This document shows, in pieces, positions 23,489 to 33,805 of a DNA stretch of 64,000 nucleotides. Each line of letters opens with the position of its first letter. Position 1 is the stretch's first letter. The DNA is from JAHQVI01 sp963749875 (GTDB lineage: Bacteria > Pseudomonadota > Alphaproteobacteria > Rhizobiales > Rhodomicrobiaceae). The DNA lies in NCBI GenBank assembly GCA_963749875.1, contig CAVVOX010000002.1:1116001-1180000 (forward strand), in the 5' to 3' direction. The position numbers and the translations under genes were made by a program. Under the pieces are notes generated by a model. It searched no databases. It saw only the letters and a list, made by a program, of their open reading frames with translations, and was not told the origin of the DNA.

Positions 23489-25380
23489 GCGGTCTGAAAC
23501 GAAGGGTGTGCGCCATTCCGCTGCCGCTGCTTGCGGTCCTGCCGCTTGCCGTCCCATTCGCTGTCGTCATCGTCATAAAATGGTTTCAACTGCCTTTGCC
23601 CTATGGCGAGGTGCTTGGGCCGGCCGATCCCGACCCCTGGATGCGCCTGGTGCTGGTGCGCGATCTGCTGACGAGCGGAGACTGGTACAATCACGCGGTC
23701 GCACGAAGCGACGCGCCATTCTTCAACAGCGTCAATCATTGGACACGGCCGCTCGATGTGGTCATTGCCACGCTCGTCAAGGCGCAGCCCGACAGCGTTG
23801 ACGTCAATCTGCGGCTGATGAGGGCAGCGCTGGTCTTGCCGCTGCTTTGGATGCTGCTGCTCTTGTTCGGCGTCTTCCGCATCCTCCGCGGGATCGCGCC
23901 GTATCCGCTGACGCTTTTCGCGGCAACGGCGCTCATCGCCACGATGCCGCTCGTCTGGAGTTATTTCAGCCTTGCCAATGCCGACCACCACGCAATGCTC
24001 GCGGTGGTCTTCATTTGGGCGCTGGGCGTCGTCTTTGAGGCGCGACCGGCGCGCTCTACGATCATTTTCAGCGGCTTGCTCCTGGCCCTGCTTCTCTGGA
24101 TCAGCCCGGAAGCGATGGTGCTGATCGGCATCATCTATGGCTGGTACGGGCTGCACTGGCTCTTCGGCGAGAAGGAAAGGGCGCGGCCCTGGGTATTGCT
24201 CAGCATTGTCGTCGCGCTTGGCAGTGCTCTTGCGGTCATGATCGAGCGTCCGCCTGCCTTGTGGTTCGTGCCGGCCTATGACGTCATCTCGATCGTATTC
24301 GTCGTCATTCTCGCTTACGCGGCGGCGCTGATTTGCCTACTCCAAGCACTGCCTCCTGCGACGATGATCGGGCGGGCCGGTCTGGGCGCGCTCGGTGCAT
24401 TCGGCCTCTACGGTCTCCTTTGGGCCGTCTTTCCGCTCATGCTGGGCGGACCGATGGCGGAAGTCGATCCTTACATCCTGACCAATTTTCTGCCCAACAT
24501 CACGGAGGCAAAATCGCCGCTCGAGCATCCTTTGCTTTATGCTGCGGGCGTGTTGCTGCAGCCGGTGGTCGGCTTCTGGATTCTGTTCCGGTATTTGCGA
24601 AAGGATGACGGGTTGCCGTCGCAAGCAAATGTTCTGGTTCTTGCTTATCTTATGACGACGACATTTGCGCTCTATATGTCTCAATTGCGCTTCTTCTATT
24701 ATTTTTATCCGGTGCTTACGCTTATTCTCGCCCCGGCGATCGCTTCGTTGCTGGAGCCGGAGCATCCTGCGGTCGCCGGACGCTGGCCGGCGTCCTGGAT
24801 CGCGCGCTATCCGGCAAGGCGCCGGCCGGTCTATCGTCTGCCCTTGCTGGTTCCGCTGGCATGTCTTCCGGTCCTCCTGTCCTTGCTCTCGGCTTATGTC
24901 GACCCGGAGACGATTCCCGAAAGACGTCCCTGCATGAATGCGGCCCGCGCGCTCATCCAGGCCGGAAAGCTCAACGATCTGAATGGCGGCAAACCGCTGA
25001 CGCTTTTCACCTCGACGGATTTAGGCAGCGAGGTTCTGTTCTTCACGCCGCACCGGATTATCGCCTCGAATTACCACAGAGACGGCCTCGCACTTCGCTT
25101 CGTCTGGGAAGCGGAAAAGATGACCGATCCAGGCAAGCTGCGCCGGCGCCTTGCTGAGCGGGGCGTCGACGCATTGTTGCTCTGCCCGGCTTTGGGCGCG
25201 CCGGAAGAGAGTGTGCTCAACCGGTTGCAGCAGGGCATGACGCCGCCGGACTGGCTGTCGCCCATCACCTATCCCAAGCCACCGGCCGAGAGTGAGCCCA
25301 TGCCAGGATCGGCTCCGGTGCTGTTTCGTGTCTTGCCCGAGGAGGGGATTCGAACGACGAGTGGACCGGCGCTCCGGTGA
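23485..25380 (+). CDS. Polytopic GT-C-type membrane glycosyltransferase, STT3/AglB-like
   Basis: A 631-residue protein with about 11-13 transmembrane helices. The first periplasmic loop holds an acidic motif ADPDPWMRL (47-55), comparable to the first DxD site of STT3/AglB oligosaccharyltransferases. A second loop has NADHHAM (166-172), comparable to their DHH motif. VNHWTRPLD (83-91) lies between. No WWDYG signature is visible in the ~180-residue soluble C-terminal part, so it may transfer single sugars or glycans to lipid or protein rather than be a true oligosaccharyltransferase. It overlaps the GT2 gene by 4 bases. Specific acceptor unknown. Confidence 0.75.
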   Translation: MSGLKRRVCAIPLPLLAVLPLAVPFAVVIVIKWFQLPLPYGEVLGPADPDPWMRLVLVRDLLTSGDWYNHAVARSDAPFFNSVNHWTRPLDVVIATLVKAQPDSVDVNLRLMRAALVLPLLWMLLLLFGVFRILRGIAPYPLTLFAATALIATMPLVWSYFSLANADHHAMLAVVFIWALGVVFEARPARSTIIFSGLLLALLLWISPEAMVLIGIIYGWYGLHWLFGEKERARPWVLLSIVVALGSALAVMIERPPALWFVPAYDVISIVFVVILAYAAALICLLQALPPATMIGRAGLGALGAFGLYGLLWAVFPLMLGGPMAEVDPYILTNFLPNITEAKSPLEHPLLYAAGVLLQPVVGFWILFRYLRKDDGLPSQANVLVLAYLMTTTFALYMSQLRFFYYFYPVLTLILAPAIASLLEPEHPAVAGRWPASWIARYPARRRPVYRLPLLVPLACLPVLLSLLSAYVDPETIPERRPCMNAARALIQAGKLNDLNGGKPLTLFTSTDLGSEVLFFTPHRIIASNYHRDGLALRFVWEAEKMTDPGKLRRRLAERGVDALLLCPALGAPEESVLNRLQQGMTPPDWLSPITYPKPPAESEPMPGSAPVLFRVLPEEGIRTTSGPALR

Positions 25381-25523
25381 TAAGGTTTGCGGCGCCCGCC
25401 GGAGCCCCGCGCCGGCGCTTTGATGGCATCGGACCCGTTCAGCCGCATTAGGCTTGGAAAAATCGCCGGCATAGGGTGATTTCACGCTTCAAATCGGCGC
25501 CGCTTTGTGTATTCTGCAGGCCC

Positions 25524-27149
<1,626 letters not shown>

Positions 27150-27173
27150 GCCATATGCGCAAGACGCAGACGG

Positions 27174-27260
27174 CCCTCTCCCCAAGCTGAGCGCTTGTCG
27201 CTCACCGTAAAGGTTCGCGAGCCGGGAGAGGGCGGAGGCGGAACGCGTCCGGGTGAGGGG
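27174..27260. repeat. Dispersed intergenic repeat, copy 2 (ctcaccc...gggagagg type)
   Basis: Runs from ccctctcccc to gggtgagggg just downstream of pyrG, with the shared core ctcaccgtaaaggttcgcga. It is the inverted counterpart of 35-119. The 230-base gap between pyrG and the convergent cytochrome c gene holds nothing else recognisable. Confidence 0.7.
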
Positions 27261-27379
27261 CGTGCCGATCTCCGAGGCGGTCTTTATCGGCTGCCGAAAA
27301 TGCCGCAAGCTGAGCGCCTTGCGGCGGCATCGGCGCCTACGGCAGAAGATGCCCAAATTTTTGACGACGAGCAGCCAGC

Positions 27380-27706
27380 TCAATGCAGCTGCTTGATGAA
27401 TGCAAGAATGTTGTCGATATCGCGCGGCGACAGGATGAACTGCGTCATCGGCCAATGCGGCTTCTGCAGGAAGGCTCTCAATCGGGCGGGCGAATAGACA
27501 TCCGGGTTCTTCGCGATTGTGTCGAATGACGGCGCGTTGAGATCCGCACGCTTCCACCGGGCTTTATAGCCCGGGACTTCATGACAACTCGTGCATCTGT
27601 CGGCGATCAAACCCTTCACCGCATCGGGATTTGCGGCTGCGCTTGCCGAAATTGTATTGCCGATCAGAAACCAAGCCGTGAGGATGCTGAATATGACGGT
27701 GGGCAT
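27380..27706 (-). CDS. Small exported c-type cytochrome
   Basis: About 108 residues: a signal peptide (MPTVIFSILTAWFLIGN, cleavage near ISASAAA), then one haem c site CTSCH in ADRCTSCHEVPGY. The distal methionine is probably in WPMTQFIL near the C terminus. This is a class I single-haem cytochrome c of the small CytC6-like type. Start 27706 is preferred because ggagg lies 6 bases upstream; the frame is open to a TTG at 27805, but that region is a hairpin repeat. It is divergent from the broken FAD oxidoreductase gene and may have been its electron partner; that link is inference. Confidence 0.87.
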   Translation of the reverse strand: MPTVIFSILTAWFLIGNTISASAAANPDAVKGLIADRCTSCHEVPGYKARWKRADLNAPSFDTIAKNPDVYSPARLRAFLQKPHWPMTQFILSPRDIDNILAFIKQLH

Positions 27707-27732
27707 GCCATTCCTCCCGGTGCGTGGGACGA

Positions 27733-27834
27733 GCGCAACTGTCCGCGTCCATTTGGACGCGCGTTGCGCTAACTTATTGATATAGATCAACTTAACCTCG
27801 TTCAAGTGAGGCCAATTGAGCGAGGGCTGATCTA
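27733..27834. repeat. Composite hairpin repeat, copy R2
   Basis: Two hairpins in tandem. The first has arms 27733-27750 and 27755-27769 (tccgcgtcc / ggacgcgcg core). The linker taacttattga follows, then a second, partly decayed hairpin whose left arm agatcaacttaacctcgttcaagtg (27784-27808) matches copy R3. It lies between the cytochrome c start and the FAD oxidoreductase gene. Bases 27835-28111 hold no other feature I can support. Confidence 0.85.
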
Positions 27835-28111
27835 TTGATTGGTTTATTACGATCGAAGGCTCCGTGTCTCAAGATTGTAAGATCCGATTGGTATGTCAAT
27901 TGCCGTCCGCCGGACCATTGAGCGGGGCACGTTGGCCAAGCTGAGCCTTGCGCAATGTCGGCAAATTGCAGCGCTGGCTCAGTGCGGGAGAGGCCGCCCG
28001 CATCATCGAGGCCGCGGCCCCGCGCGGCTTCCGGCACACTCGGGGAATATCCGCTTGTGCGACGGCGGAAAGGCCCGTTTTCCCGTTCTCGGGGCTCAAG
28101 GGAGGACCGTC

Positions 28112-29341
28112 GTGGTGCAAGCGGATTATGATGTCGCCATTATCGGGGCAGGCCTGGGCGGTTTGACCGCAGGCGCGATCTTGGCGGAGAACGGGCGCAA
28201 GGTCTGAGTCATCGAAAAGAACGCCGGCCTCGGCGGTGCGGCATCCACCTACAAAGCCGGCGCATTGACCGTCGAGGCCGCGTTGCACGAGACGGCGAAT
28301 CCTGCTGACCCGTTCGACCCCAAACATCATGTGTTGAAACGGCTCGGCTTGCTCGACGCGCTGGAATGGGTTCCCGTCGGTCCGCTTTACAGCGCCGAGG
28401 GCGGGCCGCTGGGCCAAGAGCCCTTTGTGCTGGGCGGCGGTTTCGACAATCTTCGCACAACCCTGTCGGAGCGGTTTTCCCCGAAGGCCGTGCGCCTGGT
28501 CGACGATATGGAAAAGCTCCATAATGCCCTCGGCAAGATGACGATGGCGCGAGAGGCATCTTCCCGTCCCAAATTGCTGCGCGTACTTGTCGGGCTTTGG
28601 CCCGTGGTGAGTGGCTGGAACCGGTCGGTCGCCGAAGTCCTGGATCGCGACCTCGGCGATGATGAGGCGGCCAAATTCGCGCTGGCGGCGAACCTTGCTT
28701 ACTATGGAGACGATCCGGCGCGCTTGTGGTGGCTGTACTATGCGGTTGCGCAAAGCGGTCTGATTGCCGCCGGCGGAACCTTTGTGAAGGGCGGATCGGC
28801 GCGCCTGGCGCTGGTGCTTGCCAAGCTTATACGCGATGCTGGCAGTGACGTCCTGCGCGGCCGACGCGTCACGGCCGTCACACCGCCTCGCGACCACGCG
28901 CCTGCAACGCTCGCCTATGAAGGCAAGGCGGACGGGAAGTCGGAGAGTCTGTCAGCCCGCGCGATCCCAGCCAATTGTGCGCCACACGCGCTTGCCGGCA
29001 TGCTGGCCGAGACGGAGGCTGGCCGCCTGATGGAACGCTATGCCGGCATGCCGGTTTCTCGTTCGCTGTTCTCCATCCACTTCGGCATCCGCGCTTCCGA
29101 AGCCCATATCCTGCCGAAACACTATACGACCGTCCTGCTGCCACCCTGGATGACCGCGCTGAGCGACTACGCATCGGTCGGCACAATGCTCGGCCAGGCG
29201 CCGGCCGGGCGGTTGCCACCGATCGGCGGCGTCTTTCTTGCCTCGGCCTTTGCCGGCGGCGGGGGATATTCCGGCACGATGGGCACAGGTGCCATGGCAG
29301 GCGATGCGATCGAGCGCTGGCTGCAGCGCCATGGCGGCTGA
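28112..29341 (+). pseudogene. FAD/NAD(P)-dependent oxidoreductase (phytoene desaturase/CrtI-like), in-frame TGA
   Basis: Reads as 409 residues from GTG 28112 (ggagg 6 bases upstream) if one TGA at codon 32 (28205-28207) is ignored. Before it is the dinucleotide-binding DVAIIGAGLGGLTAGAILAE; after it VIEKNAGLGGAAS continues the same Rossmann fold, so the stop interrupts the end of beta strand 2 (family consensus VxVIEKN). The C-terminal FAD-binding GVFLASAFAGGGGYSG and GAMAGDAIERW are intact. Family members desaturate or isomerise carotenoid- or retinol-like substrates. A restart downstream would lose the FAD-binding start and be inactive. No carotenoid genes are nearby. Confidence 0.8.
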
Positions 29342-29533
29342 GATGCGCTGTCCGCTTCGGATCGCGAATAATTCAAACCGAGACGCTAACGATATTTGCC
29401 CTTCAGCCGCCGGAACTGAACGAATTATTCAAGTCGAATTGGCAAATCGCGACTAAAACTGACGATAAATCGACAAAATTCGGCCTTCATTTGGCAACGT
29501 AAATCGTTCTCCACCATATTTCAGGAGGGGGCT

Positions 29534-31163
29534 ATGTTCGATTTATGTAAGCTTGGCAGCTCTGCTGTCTTGGCTATCGGACTTATCATTGTCCTTTCTG
29601 TTTCGCCGGCATTTCCGGAGGAGGTAACGCTGAAGCTGAAATCGGGCGACTTCAGTATTAGCGGCGAATTGCTTGATTTCGATGGAGAAAACTACGTTGT
29701 CAAAAGCAAGGTGCTCGGAACAATGGAGGTCGGCGCGGACAGATTTCACTGTCTCGGTGCTGGCTGCCCGAACGGTGCGACGAGACCGCTCTTAAAGCCT
29801 GCGGGCACGACGATACGCATCGCCGGATCAAGTTCGGTCGGCGCCCGTCTGATGCCCGCGCTCATCCGCAACTATGCCGCAAGCCTTGGTGCGAATGTTG
29901 AAACGGCGGCGAAGGAGGATGGGGCTCAGCGTCTGCATATCGTCGGGAAGGCTGGAGAAAAGCTCCTATCCATCGATCTGAAAAGCGAGGGATCGGCGGC
30001 GGCCCTTCTGGCGCTGAGATCCGGCAAAGCCGATATCGCCATGACGGATCGGCCGATTACATCGGAGGAGGTGAGCGCATTCAAGCTGGCTGGATTTCCG
30101 AATATGAACCGCCCGGGGCACGAACATCTCGTCGCCCTCGACGCCGTTATCGTTTTCGTTTCACCTGAAAACCGGCTCGATGCGCTTGGCATTGAGAACG
30201 TCTCCCGGATTTTCGCCGGCGAGATCAAAAACTGGGCGGAGCTGGGCGGGAGGCAGGCCAGGATCAATATTTACGCCGCGGATGATAGCTCCGAGGTGGC
30301 CCATACGTTCCAGTCCGTTCTGTTGCGGCGCTTCGACCGACGTCTTTCCCCTGATGCCAAGCGCTATGATTCGACTGCCGAGCTGGCGGCGGCTGTGGCC
30401 GCCGATCCGGCTGGCATCGGCTTCGCCAGTTTCGCAGAAATCGAAATTGCCAAGCCGGTGGCCCTCGGAGAGCCTTGCGGTCTCCTTCTCAGGCCATCAA
30501 AGTTCAGCGTGAAGAGCGGAGAATATCCGCTTGCGCGGAAGCTTTATCTCTACACGGCAAAGCGCAAGAACAAGCATGTCGCCGCGCTCGTCGATTTTGC
30601 GCTTTCGCCGGCTGCGGCATCCTCGCTGAACGAAGCGGGTCTGATCGGCACAGAGCCTGCGACGGTCCACTTCAACCACTGCCGGGACCGTGTCCTGGCT
30701 TCGCTCACCGCCGCGCCGGAAGACTTTAATATCGATCTGATGCGCCAGCTTATGACGACGCTCGGATCGGCCCATCGTCTGTCGCCCACCATGCAGTTCG
30801 AAAGCGGGTCGGCCCTTTTGGACAGCGAGTTCGATCCAGCTCATGCCGGCCGTCGCCGCGCATTTGCACAAGAGTGGTCTTTCGGACAAGAGGCTTCTTC
30901 TGGTCGGCTATTCGGACAATAGCGGCGTGTTCGAGCACAATCGTGCGCTTGCGCTGAGGCGCGCCACTGCCGTTCGGGACGCGTTGCTCCTGGCGGCAAA
31001 TGGGAATCTCGAGCCGGAGGATGTTGATCTTCAGGCATACAGCGAGCTGTTCCCTGTCGCATGCAACGGCACGGCAGAAGGGCGCCAGAAGAATCGCCGC
31101 GTGGAAATGTGGCTTGTCCCGAAGAATGGCGCCGGGCCGGCGGCGGTCGCCCGCGAGCATTGA
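29534..31163 (+). pseudogene. Phosphate-binding-like periplasmic protein fused to OmpA domain, frameshifted
   Basis: After a signal peptide (about 1-28) comes a small beta-rich segment (LKLKSGDFSISGELLDF), then a PstS-like periplasmic binding fold (IRIAGSSSVGARLMPALI; ADIAMTDRPITSEEV; FAGEIKNWAELGG), and an OmpA/MotB peptidoglycan-binding domain beginning MQFESGSALLDSEF. The OmpA part then shifts frame at about 30836-30842: HLHKSGLSDKRLLLVGYSDNSG and the signature GRQKNRRVEMWLV are read from another frame up to 31163. One extra base or two missing bases explain it. The start is well supported by ggagggggct. Unbroken, it would be a wall-anchored anion-binding or sensory protein. Confidence 0.8.
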
Positions 31164-31364
31164 CTTTGCCCTTGTGGGGCGGTTCAGCGTCGGTCCCATT
31201 CGAGGTCGCGGGTGGCGGCGGATGCAGCAACGCGGCCCTGAGCTGACATTCTCCGCCGTTCCTTCTAAAATCGCCGGTAACGCTGTAAATCGAAAGGCGA
31301 CTAGCCCTATGGTCGGCGATACTCCATCGCGCTATCCTCAACCACGGCGCCGGAGCGAAATGAG

Positions 31365-32309
31365 ATGCTGGACAAAGACATAGCCAAAGCCATCATTGCG
31401 CCGACCAATGGCGAATTCAGGCTGGCAAACCACGATCCGTCCTGGGAAGGGACTGGCGACATCCACTTCCTCTGCGGCAAACGGCTCAAGAAACGCGCCA
31501 AGGCCCATTTGAAGGAATGGCGCAAACGGCTGATTGAGGCGCAGGAAAAGCTCTATGCCGACGATCGCTATTCGCTACTGATCGTTTTTCAGGCCATGGA
31601 TGCGGCCGGCAAGGACGGGACGATCAAGCACGTCATGTCCGGCGTCAATCCGCAGGGCTGTCAGGTCTTCAGCTTCAAGAAACCATCGGCGGAGGAGCTC
31701 GATCACAATTTTCTCTGGCGGTCATGGCGCGCCTTGCCCGAGCGCGGCCGGATCGGAATCTTCAACCGCTCTTATTTCGAGGAGGTCCTCGTCGTGCGCG
31801 TGCACCCCGAGCTGGTCGAAAAACAGCGGCTGCCGGTCAAAACCGACGGCGATGATTTCTGGGAGGCCCGCTATGAGGACATCAACGCCTTCGAGCGGCA
31901 CATGTCGCGCAATGGCACGGTTATCCTGAAATTCTTCCTCAATGTCTCCAGGGAAGAGCAGCGGCGGCGTTTCATCAAACGCCTGACCCATCCGGACAAG
32001 CTCTGGAAATTCTCAAGCGGCGACCTCTATGAGAGGGCGCATTGGGAAGAGTATCAGGAGGCCTATCAAGAGCTCATCGCCAAGACCAGCACGCCCTGGG
32101 CGCCCTGGTATGTAATCCCCGCCGACAATAAATGGCTGATGCGCGCGCTGGTGCTCGACGTGATCACCGATGCGATCGAAGGGCTCGACCTCGCCTTTCC
32201 CAAGATCCCGCCAGCGCGGATGAAGGCGTTCGACGAGGCGCTGAAAACGCTTAAGGCGGAGAAGCCGGCCGGGGACGGCCTCGACGCCAAGAAAGCCCCG
32301 GCGGCTTAG
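31365..32309 (+). CDS. ppk2: Polyphosphate kinase 2 family protein
   Basis: Transfers phosphate between polyphosphate and nucleotides. The 314-residue single-domain protein has Walker A MDAAGKDGTIKHV from residue 78, GVNPQGCQVFSFKKPS, the lid motif WRALPERGRIGIFNRSYFEEVLV, and WKFSSGDLYERAHWEEY near the C terminus. Single-domain PPK2s usually favour phosphorylation of NDPs or NMPs by polyphosphate; which nucleotide cannot be read here. The C-terminal ~25 residues are Lys/Ala-rich and likely disordered. It is convergent with the P450 gene, with only 6 bases between the stops. The 200 bases upstream hold nothing recognisable. Confidence 0.93.
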   Translation: MLDKDIAKAIIAPTNGEFRLANHDPSWEGTGDIHFLCGKRLKKRAKAHLKEWRKRLIEAQEKLYADDRYSLLIVFQAMDAAGKDGTIKHVMSGVNPQGCQVFSFKKPSAEELDHNFLWRSWRALPERGRIGIFNRSYFEEVLVVRVHPELVEKQRLPVKTDGDDFWEARYEDINAFERHMSRNGTVILKFFLNVSREEQRRRFIKRLTHPDKLWKFSSGDLYERAHWEEYQEAYQELIAKTSTPWAPWYVIPADNKWLMRALVLDVITDAIEGLDLAFPKIPPARMKAFDEALKTLKAEKPAGDGLDAKKAPAA

Positions 32310-32315
32310 ACTTAT

Positions 32316-33536
32316 CTACCCTCGTGACCAGCCGACGCGCATCGGCGCAATGCCGCGGATTCCCATATGGCCTTTCAATACGGGCGGGTCGCCGAGCAAT
32401 TCGAGCGTTGGCAGGCGTTCGGTGAGAGCGATCAGCGCTTCCTCCATTTCGGCGCGGGCGAGCGCCTCTCCCAGGCAGCGATGTGGCCCGAGGCCGAAGC
32501 TGATGCTCCATCGAGGATGATCATCGCACGCAATGTCGAAGCTTTGCGGGTTGCGATAGACGGCCTCATCGCGCTGGGCGGAGAGCACGGAGATGGCAAG
32601 TGTCATGCCCGGCTCCAGCGATACGCCATCGACGGTCAGCGGCTCCGTCACGACCCGGCCGATCGAACCGACGGAAGGCTCGTAACGTATGGTTTCGCGC
32701 ACGGCGGCGGCTGCGCGTGCCGGGTCGGCGCAAACCGCCTCCCATTGGTCGCCATGCTGAAGCAGAAGCGAGACCATCGCGGTGAGGCCGAACCGTGTCG
32801 TATCGCTCCCGCCGATGATCAGGGTGACGATCTGGATGATTGTCTCGGCTTCTGAGAGCTCGCCCGATTCATCGACGCGGTGAATATAGTCGGTGAGAAA
32901 GTCGTCACGCGGCTCCACGCGCCGGGCATTCAGCAGCTCTTCGACGTAGCCGGTCAGTTCCGCGGTATTGGCCTCGATGTTTTCGAAATCTTCCGGGCGG
33001 AAGCCGCCCAGCCCTCTCGACATTCGGTAGACCATGGATGAGAAGTGCGGGGCGTCATCCTTCGGCGCGCCAAGGATCTCGGCAATGATGCGCGAGGGAA
33101 GAGGCGAGGCGATCGCGTCGAGAAACTCCATTTCCTGCGCCCGTTCATGGGCGTCGATCAGCTCCGACACGAGCGCGCGAATGCGCGGCCGCCAGGCTTG
33201 GATCAGTTTCGAAGCGAAAGCGCGAGCGACCGCCGCGCGGCGGTGCAAATGCGCGGGCGGGTTCGAGAAAAGCATACTGTTGGCGTAAAAACCGTATAGC
33301 GCGCCTGACGTGATGCCGCGCATTTCGAGCGATTCCGTCTCAATTTGCCGGGTGCGCTCATCCGTCATCAGACGTTCAACATCGGCATGGCGCGTGACGA
33401 TCGGCATCCCGCCGCCAATATCGATGAGGCCGGCGATCGGCCGGTATTTCGAAAAAGCGGCATGCGGGTCCGGGCGAAACGCGTCCGGATCGACTTGCAG
33501 CCCTTGCCGTGTGGGCGGCTGGCCGTCCGAATTCAT
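32316..33536 (-). CDS. Cytochrome P450
   Basis: A 406-residue soluble bacterial P450 monooxygenase. The I-helix oxygen-activating motif GGSDTT is at 242-247, the K-helix ETIR at 281-284, and the haem thiolate Cys354 in SFGLGPHRCLGEALA. Substrate cannot be inferred; no ferredoxin or ferredoxin reductase gene is adjacent, so redox partners must come from elsewhere. The GMC oxidoreductase, aldehyde dehydrogenase and SDR genes that follow suggest a catabolic cluster acting on alcohols and aldehydes. Start 33536 (MNSDGQPPT) is preceded by gggagag and preferred to 33566. The 269 bases upstream hold nothing I can support. Confidence 0.93.
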   Translation of the reverse strand: MNSDGQPPTRQGLQVDPDAFRPDPHAAFSKYRPIAGLIDIGGGMPIVTRHADVERLMTDERTRQIETESLEMRGITSGALYGFYANSMLFSNPPAHLHRRAAVARAFASKLIQAWRPRIRALVSELIDAHERAQEMEFLDAIASPLPSRIIAEILGAPKDDAPHFSSMVYRMSRGLGGFRPEDFENIEANTAELTGYVEELLNARRVEPRDDFLTDYIHRVDESGELSEAETIIQIVTLIIGGSDTTRFGLTAMVSLLLQHGDQWEAVCADPARAAAAVRETIRYEPSVGSIGRVVTEPLTVDGVSLEPGMTLAISVLSAQRDEAVYRNPQSFDIACDDHPRWSISFGLGPHRCLGEALARAEMEEALIALTERLPTLELLGDPPVLKGHMGIRGIAPMRVGWSRG

Positions 33537-33805
33537 GACTTCACTCTCCCGCATTCGCAGGCACAAGGTTCCACAGGTTTACGGCAGAACCGGCTTCCAT
33601 CAAAGCAAATGGGGATGCCTGGCTGATGACACCCATGCTGATGGGCCTTCGAATACCCAGCTCGTTAAGATTGCTCCTATCATGCCAGACGATCATAGGC
33701 CGCGCTTCTGATCGGACGAAACCGCGGAAAATCCCGGTCGGCACCTTGCTGTTGCTCCTGCCGAAGCATAGCCCTTTATCGCGAATTCGCCCAAGGAGCT
33801 TGGTC

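Noticed and set aside
25340..25385. tRNA-like string (gaggggattcgaac) at the end of the STT3-like gene
   Set aside because: The T-loop-like bases have no matching stem, anticodon arm or acceptor; they fall inside codons of an intact gene.
28205..28207. TGA as selenocysteine or a reassigned codon
   Set aside because: TGA and TAG both end many intact genes here, the affected position is not a known selenocysteine site, and no downstream stem-loop is evident.
33541..33744. A 67-codon minus-strand frame just upstream of the P450 gene
   Set aside because: Position would allow coupling, but there is no recognisable domain, signal or clear ribosome-binding site.
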